Of a stretch of DNA of 40,151 bases, positions 9,015 to 17,641 are shown piece after piece. A program made the translations under genes and the position numbers. The stretch's first letter is position 1, and every line of letters begins with the position of its first letter. Source of the DNA: Actinomyces denticolens (lineage in GTDB: Bacteria; Actinomycetota; Actinomycetes; Actinomycetales; Actinomycetaceae); NCBI RefSeq assembly GCF_002072185.1, contig NZ_MVIW01000028.1, forward strand, positions 1 through 40,151, in the 5' to 3' direction. A model generated the notes under the pieces. That model worked only from the letters and a program-made list of their open reading frames with translations. It was not told the DNA's origin and did no database searches.

Positions 9015-9793
9015 GCCCGGGCAGATCGGCGCTGGCCGCATCGGTCGGGCTCGGCGCGGGGGTGCTCTCGGGCATGTTCGGCGTCGGGGGCGGCATCATC
9101 CTGGTTCCCGCGCTGGTGGCGATCCTCGGCATGGATCAGCGCAACGCCGCGGCGACGTCCCTCATGGCGATCATCCCGACCTCCATCGCGGGGGCCGCCA
9201 CGTACTCGCTGCGGGGCGACGTCTCGGTCATCGGGGCGGTGATCATCGTCGTCGGCTCACTCGTGGGGGCGCAGGTCGGCAGCAGGCTGCTCGCGGTGCT
9301 CCCCGCCCGGGCGCTGCCATGGGTGTTCGTGGCCTTCGCCGGCTTCGTCCTGCTGATGGAGCGCCTTCACGAGCCCACGCGCGACGCGGGCCTGGACATC
9401 GATCCGCTCACGATCGCCCACAGCCCGGGCAGGGTCGCGGTGCTGGCGGGGATCGGGCTCGTCGCGGGAATCCTCGCCGGCCTGGTCGGCGTCGGCGGGG
9501 GAGTGGTGGTCGTGCCGGGCCTCGAGATCGCCGCGGGCGCCGGGGATCTCCTCGCCAGGGGCACCTCGCTGCTCGCCATGGTGCCCACCGCGATCTCCGG
9601 CACCGCCGCCAACCGCCGCCGGAGACTGGGCGATCCGCGCACCGGGGCGGTGGTCGGGCTCGCCTCCGTCCTCGGATCGCCCGCGGGGGCGTGGATCGCG
9701 CGCGCCCTGAGCCCGCGGGCCGCGTCCTGGCTCTTCTCCGCCTTCATCGTCGTGGCCGTCGTCTCCGTGCTGCGCAAGGCGGCGAAACGCTGA
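9011..9793 (+). CDS. TauE/SafE-family permease (sulfite exporter family)
   Basis: The 260-residue integral membrane protein has about eight hydrophobic segments and the internal duplication typical of the family: [19 protein letters not shown] near the N-terminus and [19 protein letters not shown] in the second half. Members move sulfite, sulfonates or other organic anions across the membrane; the substrate cannot be read from sequence. It starts inside the rarA stop (ATGA) and probably shares its transcript. A basic loop (NRRRR) lies in the second half. Confidence 0.88.
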   Translation: MSPGRSALAASVGLGAGVLSGMFGVGGGIILVPALVAILGMDQRNAAATSLMAIIPTSIAGAATYSLRGDVSVIGAVIIVVGSLVGAQVGSRLLAVLPARALPWVFVAFAGFVLLMERLHEPTRDAGLDIDPLTIAHSPGRVAVLAGIGLVAGILAGLVGVGGGVVVVPGLEIAAGAGDLLARGTSLLAMVPTAISGTAANRRRRLGDPRTGAVVGLASVLGSPAGAWIARALSPRAASWLFSAFIVVAVVSVLRKAAKR

Positions 9794-9834
9794 GGATCCG
9801 CTCACACCGGCCCCGCCGGCGAGGCCCCCGGGGC

Positions 9835-9853
9835 GGTACTGCGCTACAGTACC
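9835..9853. repeat. Palindrome upstream of rpsD (possible operator or terminator)
   Basis: GGTACTG (9835-9841) and CAGTACC (9847-9853) form a perfect 7-bp inverted repeat with a 5-base loop. TACAGT at 9845-9850, within it, could be a -10 box, so the palindrome may overlap the rpsD promoter. The rest of the 213-bp gap (9794-10006) holds only the second hairpin listed separately. Confidence 0.45.
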
Positions 9854-9953
9854 GGGGCCGCCCCGCAACGGGCTCTGGGATCATCCGGTCCTCCGAGCTC
9901 CGCGGAGCACCTGGGGTCCCGGCCCGATCATCCGATCAGAGGCTGACCCCGCG

Positions 9954-9973
9954 CCGCGGGCGCCCGCCCGCGG
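9954..9973 (+). promoter_or_regulatory. Hairpin in the rpsD leader
   Basis: CCGCGGGC (9954-9961) pairs perfectly with GCCCGCGG (9966-9973) around a 4-base loop, ending 17 bases before the AGGAAG ribosome-binding site of rpsD. S4 represses its own translation in several bacteria, so this may be an S4-responsive structure, but GC-rich hairpins arise easily here. Confidence 0.35.
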
Positions 9974-10006
9974 CGTGCGATCACTCCGACAGGAAGACGA
10001 CAACCC

Positions 10007-10630
10007 ATGAGCTCCTCGCGCTCCCGCCGCCAGGTGCGCCTCTCGCGCGCCCTCGGCATCCCGCTGACCCCCAAGGCCGTCCGCTACTTCGAGAAGCGCC
10101 CCTACGGCCCCGGCGAGCACGGACGCGCCCGTCGCCGCACCGAGTCCGACTACGCCGTCCGCCTCAAGGAGAAGCAGCGCCTGCGCGCCCAGTACGGCAT
10201 CCGGGAGGCCCAGCTCCAGCGGGTCTTCGAAGAGGCCCGCCGTGAGAAGGGCCTGACCGGTGAGTCGCTCGTCGAGCTGCTCGAGATGCGCCTGGACGCC
10301 CTCGTCCTGCGCTCCGGCATCGCCCGCACGATCGCCCAGGCCCGCCAGGCCGTCGTGCACCGCCACATCGTCGTCGACGGCCAGGTCGTCGACCGCCCCT
10401 CCTACCGCGTGCGCCCCGGCCAGACGATCCAGGTCCGCAGCCGCTCCCAGGTCATGGTGCCCTTCCAGGCCGCCGCCGCCGGCGTCCACCGCGACGTCCT
10501 CCCGGCCGTCCCCGACTACCTCAAGGTGGACCTCGAGAAGCTCTCCGCCACCCTGGTGCGCCGTCCCAAGCGCGACGAGGTCCCGGTGACCTGCGACGTG
10601 CAGATGGTCGTCGAGTACTACTCCCGCTGA
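10007..10630 (+). CDS. rpsD: 30S ribosomal protein S4
   Basis: The 207-residue protein has the S4 features KRPYGPGEHG, YGIREAQLQRVFEEA and the S4 RNA-binding domain (LEMRLDALVLRSGIARTIAQARQAV, then HRHIVVDGQVVDRPSYRV). It binds 16S rRNA early in 30S assembly. The N-terminus lacks the Cys cluster of zinc-binding S4, so this is the zinc-free (C-minus) form. It is a stand-alone gene with its own leader and a strong terminator, as in many actinobacteria. AGGAAG lies 10 bases before the ATG. Confidence 0.97.
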   Translation: MSSSRSRRQVRLSRALGIPLTPKAVRYFEKRPYGPGEHGRARRRTESDYAVRLKEKQRLRAQYGIREAQLQRVFEEARREKGLTGESLVELLEMRLDALVLRSGIARTIAQARQAVVHRHIVVDGQVVDRPSYRVRPGQTIQVRSRSQVMVPFQAAAAGVHRDVLPAVPDYLKVDLEKLSATLVRRPKRDEVPVTCDVQMVVEYYSR

Positions 10631-10660
10631 GCCGATCGGGCCCGCGGGCCCTCCCAGTGC

Positions 10661-10699
10661 GGGATGCCCCGCGCCGGAGATACCGGTGCGGGGCATCCC
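10661..10699 (+). terminator. rpsD terminator hairpin
   Basis: A 17-base arm (10661-10677) pairs with 10683-10699 around AGATA, with one G-T wobble. It sits 30 bases after the rpsD stop and has no T-tract. The rest of the gap to alaS (10700-10845) holds a possible -10 (TAGGCT at 10712-10717) and no recognisable T-box. Confidence 0.85.
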
Positions 10700-10845
10700 C
10701 CGTTCCAGGGGTAGGCTCCCCCTGGGCCGACCGGTCGCGACCACACCTCGGCCACTGCGCCCACGCGCTGGTCGGGCCGGAACCAACCACGTCCCCGCTC
10801 CACCCGGACGCGGGGCACCGACCACCCCCGAGCACGAGGACCCCC

Positions 10846-13560
10846 ATGCGCACCTCCGAGATCCGCTCCCGCTGGCTCGACTTCTTCGCCTCCAAGGATC
10901 ACGAGATCCGGCCATCGGTGCCCCTCATCTCGCCCGACCCGTCCATCCTGTTCACCGTGGCGGGCATGGTCCCCTTCATCCCCTACATCCTGGGCACCGA
11001 GCCCGCCCCCTGGCCGCGCGCCGCCAGCGTGCAGAAGTGCATTCGCACCAACGACATCGACAATGTCGGCCGCACCACCCGTCACGGCACGTTCTTCCAG
11101 ATGAACGGCAACTTCTCCTTCGGCGACTACTTCAAGGAGGGGGCGATCCAGTACGCCTGGGAGCTGCTGACCACTCCCACGGGCGCCGGCGGCTACGGCC
11201 TGGATGGCGACCGTCTGTGGATGACCATCTGGGAGAAGGACGAGGTCTCCTGGGACTACCTCACCAAGACCATCGGCGTGGACCCCCTCCACGTCCAGAA
11301 GCTCCCCTTCGCGGAGATCTCCTGGTCCACCGGTCAGCCCGGCCCCGCCGGCGCCTGCTGCGAGATCCACTACGACCGCGGCCCCGCCTACGGCCCCGAC
11401 GGGGGCCCCGAGGCGGACACCGCCGGCGACCGCTTCCTGGAGATCTGGAACCTCGTCTTCGACGAGTTCGTGCGCGGCGAGGGCGAGGGCCATGACTTCG
11501 AGCTCATCGGCAAGCTCGACTCGACCGCCATCGACACCGGCGCCGGCCTGGAGCGCATCGCCTTCCTCCTCCAGGACAAGCCCAACATGTACGAGATCGA
11601 CGAGGTCTACCCCGTCATCGCCGCCGCCGAGGCCATGAGCGGGCGCGCCTACGGCCTGGGCGCCGCGGGCCCCTCCGCCGGCGCCGCCTACATGGACGAC
11701 GTGCGCATGCGCGTCGTGGCCGATCACGTCCGCAGCGCCCTCATGCTCATCGGCGATGGCGTGCGCCCCGGCAATGACGGCCGCGGCTACGTCCTGCGCC
11801 GCCTCATCCGCCGCGCCGTGCGCTCCATGCGCCTGCTCGGCGTCGACGAGGCCTCACTGCCCACCCTCCTGACGGCCTCCAAGGACGTCATGAAGCTGTC
11901 CTACCCCGAGCTCGAGGAGCGCTGGGGGACCATCTCGGAGGTCGCCTACGGCGAGGAGGAGGCCTTCCGCCGCACCCTCAGCGCCGGGACCACCATCCTG
12001 GACACCGCCGTCGGGCGGGCCCGCGAGCGATCCGAAAGCGCCGGGGCGCGCCCCCTGGTGAGCGGGCAGGACGCCTTCGAGCTGCACGACACCTACGGCT
12101 TCCCCATCGACCTCACCCTGGAGATGGCGGCCGAGCAGGGCGTTGACGTCGACGAGGCCGCCTTCCGCTCCCTCATGGACGAGCAGAAGGAGCGCGCCCG
12201 CGCCGACGCCCGCGCCAAGAAGACGGGCCACATCGACGTCCGCCTCTTCCAGGACATCGAGCGCTCCATGGGCGGCGGGTCGGAGTTCCTCGGCTATACC
12301 GAGTCGGCCGCCGAGGCCACCGTCACGGGGCTCCTGGTCGACGGCCGGCCCGAACCAGTGGCCACGGCGCCCGCGCAGGTCGAGATCATCCTGGACCGCA
12401 CCCCCTTCTACGCCGAGATGGGCGGTCAGCTCGCCGACCACGGCGTCATCCGCATGGTCGGCGGCGGCATCGTCGAGGTCGGCGATGTCCAGGCGCCCAT
12501 CCGCGGCCTGTCCGTCCACCGGGGCACCCTCACCGAGGGCACCATCGCCGTGGGGGAGGGCGCCTACGCCGAGATCGACACCGCGCGCCGCCTGGCCATC
12601 GCCCGCGCCCACACCTCCACCCACATGGTTTACGCCGGCCTGCGCCGCACCGTCGCCCCCGACTCCGAGCAGGCCGGATCGGAGAACTCGCCCTCCCGCC
12701 TGCGCTTCGACTTCTCCCACAACACGGCACTGACGACCGGGCAGGTCAATGACATCGAGGCCCTCGTCAACGAGAAGCTCGCCGAGGATCTCCAGGTCCG
12801 CACCGAGACCATGAGCCTTGAGGACGCGAAGGCATCCGGCGCCATCGCCCTGTTCGGGGAGAAGTACGGCACCGAGGTCCGGGTGGTCACCATCGGCGAC
12901 GACTTCGACCGCGAGCTGTGCGGTGGCACCCACGTGCCCTCCACCGGGCACATCGGCCGCATCGCCATCCTGGGGGAGTCCTCCATCGGCTCGGGCGTGC
13001 GGCGCATCGACGCCCTCGTGGGGGACGGCGCCTACGGCTTCCAGGCCAAGGAGCACGCCCTGGTCTCGCAGTTGTCCACCATGATCGGCGGGCGGCCCGA
13101 GGAGCTGCCCGAGCGCGTCGAGTCCCTCATGGGCCGCCTCAAGGACGCCGAGAAGCGACTGGCCGCCGCCGAGCAGGCCGCCATGGCGGCCCGCGCCGCC
13201 GAGGTGATCAACGGCGCGCGGCGCGTGGGCGCCTACCGCCTGGCCGCCGCCGACCTCGGCGCCGTGCCCAGCGCGGACCTCCTGCGCTCCCTCGTCCTCG
13301 ACGCGCGCGAGCGCCTGGGCGAGGCGGAGCCGACGGTGGTCGTGGCCGCCGGGGCGTCGGGCGAGCGGCCCGTCATCGTCGTGGCCACCAACGCCGCCGC
13401 CCGCGATGCGGGCGCCCGAGCGGGCGACCTCGTCAAGGCCGCGGCCAAGGCCCTCGGCGGAGGCGGCGGCGGCAAGCCGGACCTCGCCCAGGGCGGTGGC
13501 CAGAACCCCGCCGCCATCCCCGAGGCGCTGGACGCCATCACCCGGGCCCTGGGCGCCTGA
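10846..13560 (+). CDS. alaS: Alanyl-tRNA synthetase
   Basis: The 904-residue class II synthetase starts MRTSEIRSRWLDFFASKDHE. It has the catalytic core (FTVAGMVPFIPY, RHGTFFQMNGNFSFGDYFKE), the editing domain with its zinc ligands (HTSTHMV and CGGTHVPSTGHIG) and the C-Ala domain rich in Gly near the end (GGGGGGKPDLAQGGG). It charges tRNA-Ala and hydrolyses mischarged Ser/Gly. The ATG at 10846 follows GAGGA at good spacing and begins the conserved N-terminus; an in-frame extension further upstream has no family similarity. It heads a run with ruvX, mltG and the aro genes. Confidence 0.97.
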   Translation: MRTSEIRSRWLDFFASKDHEIRPSVPLISPDPSILFTVAGMVPFIPYILGTEPAPWPRAASVQKCIRTNDIDNVGRTTRHGTFFQMNGNFSFGDYFKEGAIQYAWELLTTPTGAGGYGLDGDRLWMTIWEKDEVSWDYLTKTIGVDPLHVQKLPFAEISWSTGQPGPAGACCEIHYDRGPAYGPDGGPEADTAGDRFLEIWNLVFDEFVRGEGEGHDFELIGKLDSTAIDTGAGLERIAFLLQDKPNMYEIDEVYPVIAAAEAMSGRAYGLGAAGPSAGAAYMDDVRMRVVADHVRSALMLIGDGVRPGNDGRGYVLRRLIRRAVRSMRLLGVDEASLPTLLTASKDVMKLSYPELEERWGTISEVAYGEEEAFRRTLSAGTTILDTAVGRARERSESAGARPLVSGQDAFELHDTYGFPIDLTLEMAAEQGVDVDEAAFRSLMDEQKERARADARAKKTGHIDVRLFQDIERSMGGGSEFLGYTESAAEATVTGLLVDGRPEPVATAPAQVEIILDRTPFYAEMGGQLADHGVIRMVGGGIVEVGDVQAPIRGLSVHRGTLTEGTIAVGEGAYAEIDTARRLAIARAHTSTHMVYAGLRRTVAPDSEQAGSENSPSRLRFDFSHNTALTTGQVNDIEALVNEKLAEDLQVRTETMSLEDAKASGAIALFGEKYGTEVRVVTIGDDFDRELCGGTHVPSTGHIGRIAILGESSIGSGVRRIDALVGDGAYGFQAKEHALVSQLSTMIGGRPEELPERVESLMGRLKDAEKRLAAAEQAAMAARAAEVINGARRVGAYRLAAADLGAVPSADLLRSLVLDARERLGEAEPTVVVAAGASGERPVIVVATNAAARDAGARAGDLVKAAAKALGGGGGGKPDLAQGGGQNPAAIPEALDAITRALGA

Positions 13561-13574
13561 GCCCCGGGGGAGCC

Positions 13575-14051
13575 ATGCGCAGCGGTGTCCGCCTCGCCTT
13601 CGACGTCGGCAGGGCCAGGATCGGGGTCGCCAGGTGCGACGCCGAGGCGATCCTGGCCGTGCCGGTCGTCACGCTGACGCGGGATCGTTACGGAGGCGAC
13701 ATCGACGAGGCGGCCGATCTGGTCGCCGAACACGGGGCTGTTGAGGCTATTGTGGGACTGCCCGTCTCCCTGGGGGGCAAACGGACCCCGTCCACGCGTG
13801 ATGCGAGGGACTGGGCGCGTGCTCTCGCGCAGGCCATCTTCCCTGTGGTGGTCAGGCTCGTCGACGAGCGGCTCTCCACGGTGTCGGCGCATCAGGCGCT
13901 CCACGCCAGTGGACGCCATGAGAAGGACTTCCGGGGCGTCGTCGACCAGGCCGCCGCCGTGGTCATTCTCAACCAGGCCCTCGAGGCCGAGCGTTCCACG
14001 GGCTCGCCGATCGGCGAGCCCGTCACCCCGACCAGGAGAGACTCGCGATGA
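13575..14051 (+). CDS. ruvX: RuvX/YqgF-family RNase H-fold nuclease
   Basis: The 158-residue protein shows the YqgF signature: LAFDVGRARIGVARCD at the start, IVGLPVSLGGKRTPSTRDA in the middle and VRLVDERLSTVSA with a late VDQAAAVVILNQAL containing the third acidic position. The family processes 16S rRNA ends and/or Holliday junctions. The start at 13575 lies 14 bases after the alaS stop with GGGGGAG upstream. The gene overlaps mltG (ATGA), the standard actinobacterial arrangement. Confidence 0.95.
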   Translation: MRSGVRLAFDVGRARIGVARCDAEAILAVPVVTLTRDRYGGDIDEAADLVAEHGAVEAIVGLPVSLGGKRTPSTRDARDWARALAQAIFPVVVRLVDERLSTVSAHQALHASGRHEKDFRGVVDQAAAVVILNQALEAERSTGSPIGEPVTPTRRDSR

Positions 14052-15268
14052 GCCAGGACGACCTCTTCGAGCAGATCGGCATCACCTCCGATGACCCGCT
14101 GCCGGCCGAGCCGCCGTCCCGCCGCAGCAAGGCCCGTCGCGAGAAGGCGCGCAAGAAGCGCCGCTTCCGCCGCCACGTGCTCACCGTGGTGATCCTCAGC
14201 ATCGTCGTGGCCGGCGCGGGCGCCGGTCTCTACTGGGGCTACGGCGTGCTGCACGGCGTTCACGAGCAGCAGGCCGCTGCGAGCGACTACCCGGGTGAGG
14301 GCGAGGGCTCGGTGATCGTGGAGATACCCCAGGGCGCCACCGGCCAGATCATCGCCGACCTGCTCTACAAGAACGACGTCGTCGCGTCCCCGAAGGCCTT
14401 CATCGACGCCTTCAAGGCCAACGCGGACTCCGGCAATATCCAGCCCGGCACCTACACGCTCAAGCAGAGGATGTCCGGCGCCTCCGCCGTCGCCGCCCTG
14501 CTCGACCCGGCCTCGCGCGCCGACCACTCCCTGACCATCCCCGAGGGATTCACCAAGGACCAGGTCAAGGAGAAGATCATGAACGTCATGCAGGTCAGCG
14601 CGGAGGACGTCGACGCCGCCTACAAGGACCTCAAGGGCATCGGCCTGCCCGAGGCCGCGAAGGGGGACGTCGAGGGCTGGCTCGCCCCGGGAACGTACGA
14701 CCTCAAGGAGGGCGAGACCGTCACGCAGGTCGTCGCCAGAATGGTCAGCGCCACGACGGCCCGCCTGCAGAAGCTGGGCTTCGATCCCGCGGCGTACAAG
14801 GACGCCCTCATCAAGGCCTCCATCGTCGAGAGGGAGGCGGGCAGCCAGCAGAACTTCGGGAAGGTCGCCCGCGTCGTCGAGAACCGCCTGACGAAGGAGG
14901 ATTCGGGGACCGGTGGCCGCCTCGAGATGGACTCCACCATCCTCTACGGGCTCGGGCGCACCGGCGGCGTGCCCTCCCAGGAGGAGGTCGCCGACGCCTC
15001 CAACCCGTACAACACCTACCGGAATGCGGGCCTGCCCCCCACACCGATCGGCAGCCCCGGCGAGGCCGCCCTCAAGGCCGTCGCCAACCCGGAGCCCGGC
15101 GACTGGCTCTACTTCGTCACCGTCGACCTCAACACGGGGGAGACGCTCTTCGCGACGACGAAGGAGGAGCAGGACGCCAACGCGAAGAAGCTCACGGCCT
15201 TCTGCCAGGCCCACCCGGATGTGTGCAACGGCAGCTCCGCCACCGCCGCCCCGACGCCTGCCGGCTGA
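14048..15268 (+). CDS. mltG: Endolytic murein transglycosylase MltG (YceG)
   Basis: The 406-residue protein has a basic cytoplasmic tail (RRSKARREKARKKRRFRRH), one transmembrane helix (about residues 40-60), a LysM-like subdomain (GSVIVEIPQGATGQIIADLL) and the YceG catalytic domain. The catalytic Glu lies in ASIVEREAGS, and the family motifs LEMDSTILYGLG and NPYNTYRNAGLPPTPIGSPG follow. It cleaves nascent glycan strands and sets their length. A short Ala/Pro/Thr tail containing Cys follows the catalytic domain. It is coupled to ruvX by the ATGA overlap. Confidence 0.96.
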   Translation: MSQDDLFEQIGITSDDPLPAEPPSRRSKARREKARKKRRFRRHVLTVVILSIVVAGAGAGLYWGYGVLHGVHEQQAAASDYPGEGEGSVIVEIPQGATGQIIADLLYKNDVVASPKAFIDAFKANADSGNIQPGTYTLKQRMSGASAVAALLDPASRADHSLTIPEGFTKDQVKEKIMNVMQVSAEDVDAAYKDLKGIGLPEAAKGDVEGWLAPGTYDLKEGETVTQVVARMVSATTARLQKLGFDPAAYKDALIKASIVEREAGSQQNFGKVARVVENRLTKEDSGTGGRLEMDSTILYGLGRTGGVPSQEEVADASNPYNTYRNAGLPPTPIGSPGEAALKAVANPEPGDWLYFVTVDLNTGETLFATTKEEQDANAKKLTAFCQAHPDVCNGSSATAAPTPAG

Positions 15269-15319
15269 GCCGGGGCCCCGGGCCGGGCACTGGGAGAGCA
15301 CCAGGAGGGCAACCAACCG

Positions 15320-16294
15320 ATGACACGCATCGACGTCCCCGCCGAGGCGGGAGCCGCGCCCACTCACCGCGCCGCGGTGATCGGCGACCCCGTCTCCCAT
15401 TCCCTGTCGCCCCTGCTCCACCGCGCCGCCTATGCGGGCCTCGGCCTGTCGGGCTGGTCCTATGAGGCCCTCCGGATCGCACCCGAGGAGCTGGCCGACC
15501 TCGTCGGGGCGCTGCGCGCCGCCGCGGACGACGCCCCCGCCTGGGTGGGCCTGTCGGTCACCATGCCGCACAAGCAGGCGATCGTGCCGATGCTCGACGT
15601 CATCGACCCCCTCGCCCAGGCCGTCGGGGTGGTCAACACCGTCGTGGCCCAGCGCTCCGGCGCGGGCCCCGCGCTCCTGGCGGGCTTCAACACCGATGTC
15701 GCCGGCATCTCCGGCGCGTTGAGGGAGGCGCGCGACCTGCCCGGCGCCGCCGCGGCCGACGGCCCGGAGCTCCCGGCGCCCACCGCGCTCGTCCTCGGCT
15801 CCGGGGCCACCGCCTGCTCGGCGCTCGCCGCGCTGCCCGAGCTCGGCGCCCGCAGCATCACGGTGGCCGCCCGCCGCCACGCCGGCCCGGGCCGCGCGCT
15901 CGTCGCCGCCCACCGCATGGGCCTGGAGATCCAGGCGCTGACCTGGCGGCCCGGCGACCCCGCCTCCGACGCCGTCGTCGCCGAGGCCGCCGCCGGCACC
16001 GATCTCGTGGTATCCACCCTGCCCCGGGGCGCGGCCGACACCCTCGCGGAACCGCTCAGCCAGGCGCTCAACGCCCGCGGTGGCGCCCGGCGCGGGGCCG
16101 TGCTCCTCGACGTCGTCTACGACCCCTGGCCCACGAAACTGGCCGGCGCCTGGAGCGGTGCTGGAGGCGCGATTGCGCCGGGCTGGCTCATGCTCCTGCA
16201 CCAGGCGGTGGCCCAGGTCCGCCTCATGACCGGCCGTGGCCCGGACACCGGTGCCATGCGCGGGGCCCTCCTGAGTGCGCTCGCCACTCGGTGA
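15320..16294 (+). CDS. aroE: Shikimate 5-dehydrogenase
   Basis: The 324-residue enzyme reduces 3-dehydroshikimate with NADPH in the shikimate pathway. Visible features are the substrate-binding SHSLSPLLH, the catalytic Lys in TMPHKQ, NTVV and GFNTDVAGISGAL in the hinge, the dinucleotide-binding ALVLGSGATACSAL, and a C-terminal LLHQAVAQVRLMTG. It is a little longer than typical (about 280) owing to Ala/Gly-rich inserts. AGGAGG lies 11 bases before the ATG. It is the first of the aro genes, ahead of aroC and the aroK-aroB fusion. Confidence 0.94.
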   Translation: MTRIDVPAEAGAAPTHRAAVIGDPVSHSLSPLLHRAAYAGLGLSGWSYEALRIAPEELADLVGALRAAADDAPAWVGLSVTMPHKQAIVPMLDVIDPLAQAVGVVNTVVAQRSGAGPALLAGFNTDVAGISGALREARDLPGAAAADGPELPAPTALVLGSGATACSALAALPELGARSITVAARRHAGPGRALVAAHRMGLEIQALTWRPGDPASDAVVAEAAAGTDLVVSTLPRGAADTLAEPLSQALNARGGARRGAVLLDVVYDPWPTKLAGAWSGAGGAIAPGWLMLLHQAVAQVRLMTGRGPDTGAMRGALLSALATR

Positions 16295-16336
16295 GAACAC
16301 CCCGGGACCCGGCCCGCCCTGTGCGATGATCCACCC

Positions 16337-17563
16337 ATGCTGCGATGGATGACGGCCGGCGAGTCCCACGGCGAGGCGCTCACCGCGCTCATGGAGGGCG
16401 CCCCCGCGGGCGTCGCCATCACCGGCGAGCGGATCGCCTCCGCCCTGGCCCGGCGCCGCCTCGGCCATGGCAGAGGCGCCCGGCAGCGCTTCGAGCGCGA
16501 TGAACTGAGCATCCTCGGGGGCATCCGGCACGGCCTGACCATCGGCAGCCCGATCGCCCTGCGGATCGGCAACTCCGAGTGGCCCAAGTGGCGCACCGTC
16601 ATGAGCGCCGACCCCGTCCCCGTCGAGGACCTGCTCATCGACGCCGGCACCGGCGACGAGCGCGAGATCGCCCGCAACCGCCCCCTCACCCGACCGCGCC
16701 CCGGGCACGCCGACCTCCCCGGCGCCCTCAAGTACGACCTCCCCGACGCCCGCCCGGTCCTGGAGCGGGCCTCGGCGCGGGAGACCGCCGCGCGAGTGGC
16801 GCTGGGCGCCGTCGCCGAGGCCATCCTCGAGCAGATCGCCGGCATCGGGCTCGTCAGCCACGTGGTGCGCATCGGGGAGATCCGCCTGCCGGTCGGCGCG
16901 CCCACCCCCACGCCCGAGGACGCCGAGCGCCTCGACGCCGACCCCGTGCGCTGCATCGACCCGGCCACGAGCGCCGCCATGGTCGAGCGCATCGACGCCG
17001 CGCGCAAGGACGGCGACACCCTCGGGGGAGTGGTCGAGGTCATCGCCACCGGTGTCCCCATCGGCCTGGGCACGCACACCGTCGCCCGCTCGCGCCTCGA
17101 TGCCCGCCTCGCCGCCGAGCTCATGAGCATCCAGGCCGTCAAGGGCGTGGAGATCGGGGACGGCTTCGAAACCGCCGGACTGCCCGGCAGCCGGGCCCAT
17201 GATGAGATCCTCGGCCTCGCCGACGGCGCCGTCACCCGCGCCTCCAACCGGGCCGGCGGCATCGAGGGGGGCATGAGCAACGGCTCCCCGATCCGGGTGC
17301 GCGCCGCATACAAGCCCATCTCCACCGTCCCCCGCGCCCTGCGCAGCGTGGACCTGGCCACCGGGGAGCCCGCCACTGGCCTCCACCAACGATCGGACAC
17401 CACGGCCGTGGTGCCCGGGGCCGTCATCGCCCAGGCGGCCACTGCCCTCGTCCTCGCCCAGGCCCTCCTGGAGAAGACCGGAGGCGACTCGGTGGCCGAG
17501 TGCACCAGGAACCTGCGCGCCTACACCGAGCGCATCGCCGAGCGGACCCACTGGACCGCCTGA
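16337..17563 (+). CDS. aroC: Chorismate synthase
   Basis: The 408-residue FMN-dependent enzyme converts EPSP to chorismate, the last shikimate step. It shows [35 protein letters not shown], the [17 protein letters not shown] signature, [13 protein letters not shown] and [17 protein letters not shown]. The length is normal. It is followed 78 bp later by the fused aroK-aroB gene. Confidence 0.97.
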   Translation: MLRWMTAGESHGEALTALMEGAPAGVAITGERIASALARRRLGHGRGARQRFERDELSILGGIRHGLTIGSPIALRIGNSEWPKWRTVMSADPVPVEDLLIDAGTGDEREIARNRPLTRPRPGHADLPGALKYDLPDARPVLERASARETAARVALGAVAEAILEQIAGIGLVSHVVRIGEIRLPVGAPTPTPEDAERLDADPVRCIDPATSAAMVERIDAARKDGDTLGGVVEVIATGVPIGLGTHTVARSRLDARLAAELMSIQAVKGVEIGDGFETAGLPGSRAHDEILGLADGAVTRASNRAGGIEGGMSNGSPIRVRAAYKPISTVPRALRSVDLATGEPATGLHQRSDTTAVVPGAVIAQAATALVLAQALLEKTGGDSVAECTRNLRAYTERIAERTHWTA

Positions 17564-17641
17564 GCCCGACCGATCCACCGACCGAGCCACCGCGGGCGCC
17601 TGGCGGCGCCACCGGAGACCACCACCGACGAGGAGACCCGC

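Noticed and set aside
7335-9041. Long minus-strand frame opposite rarA
   Set aside because: Runs through rarA antisense; rarA motifs are clear on the plus strand.
10700-10845. Possible T-box before alaS
   Set aside because: No T-box core or specifier structure recognised.
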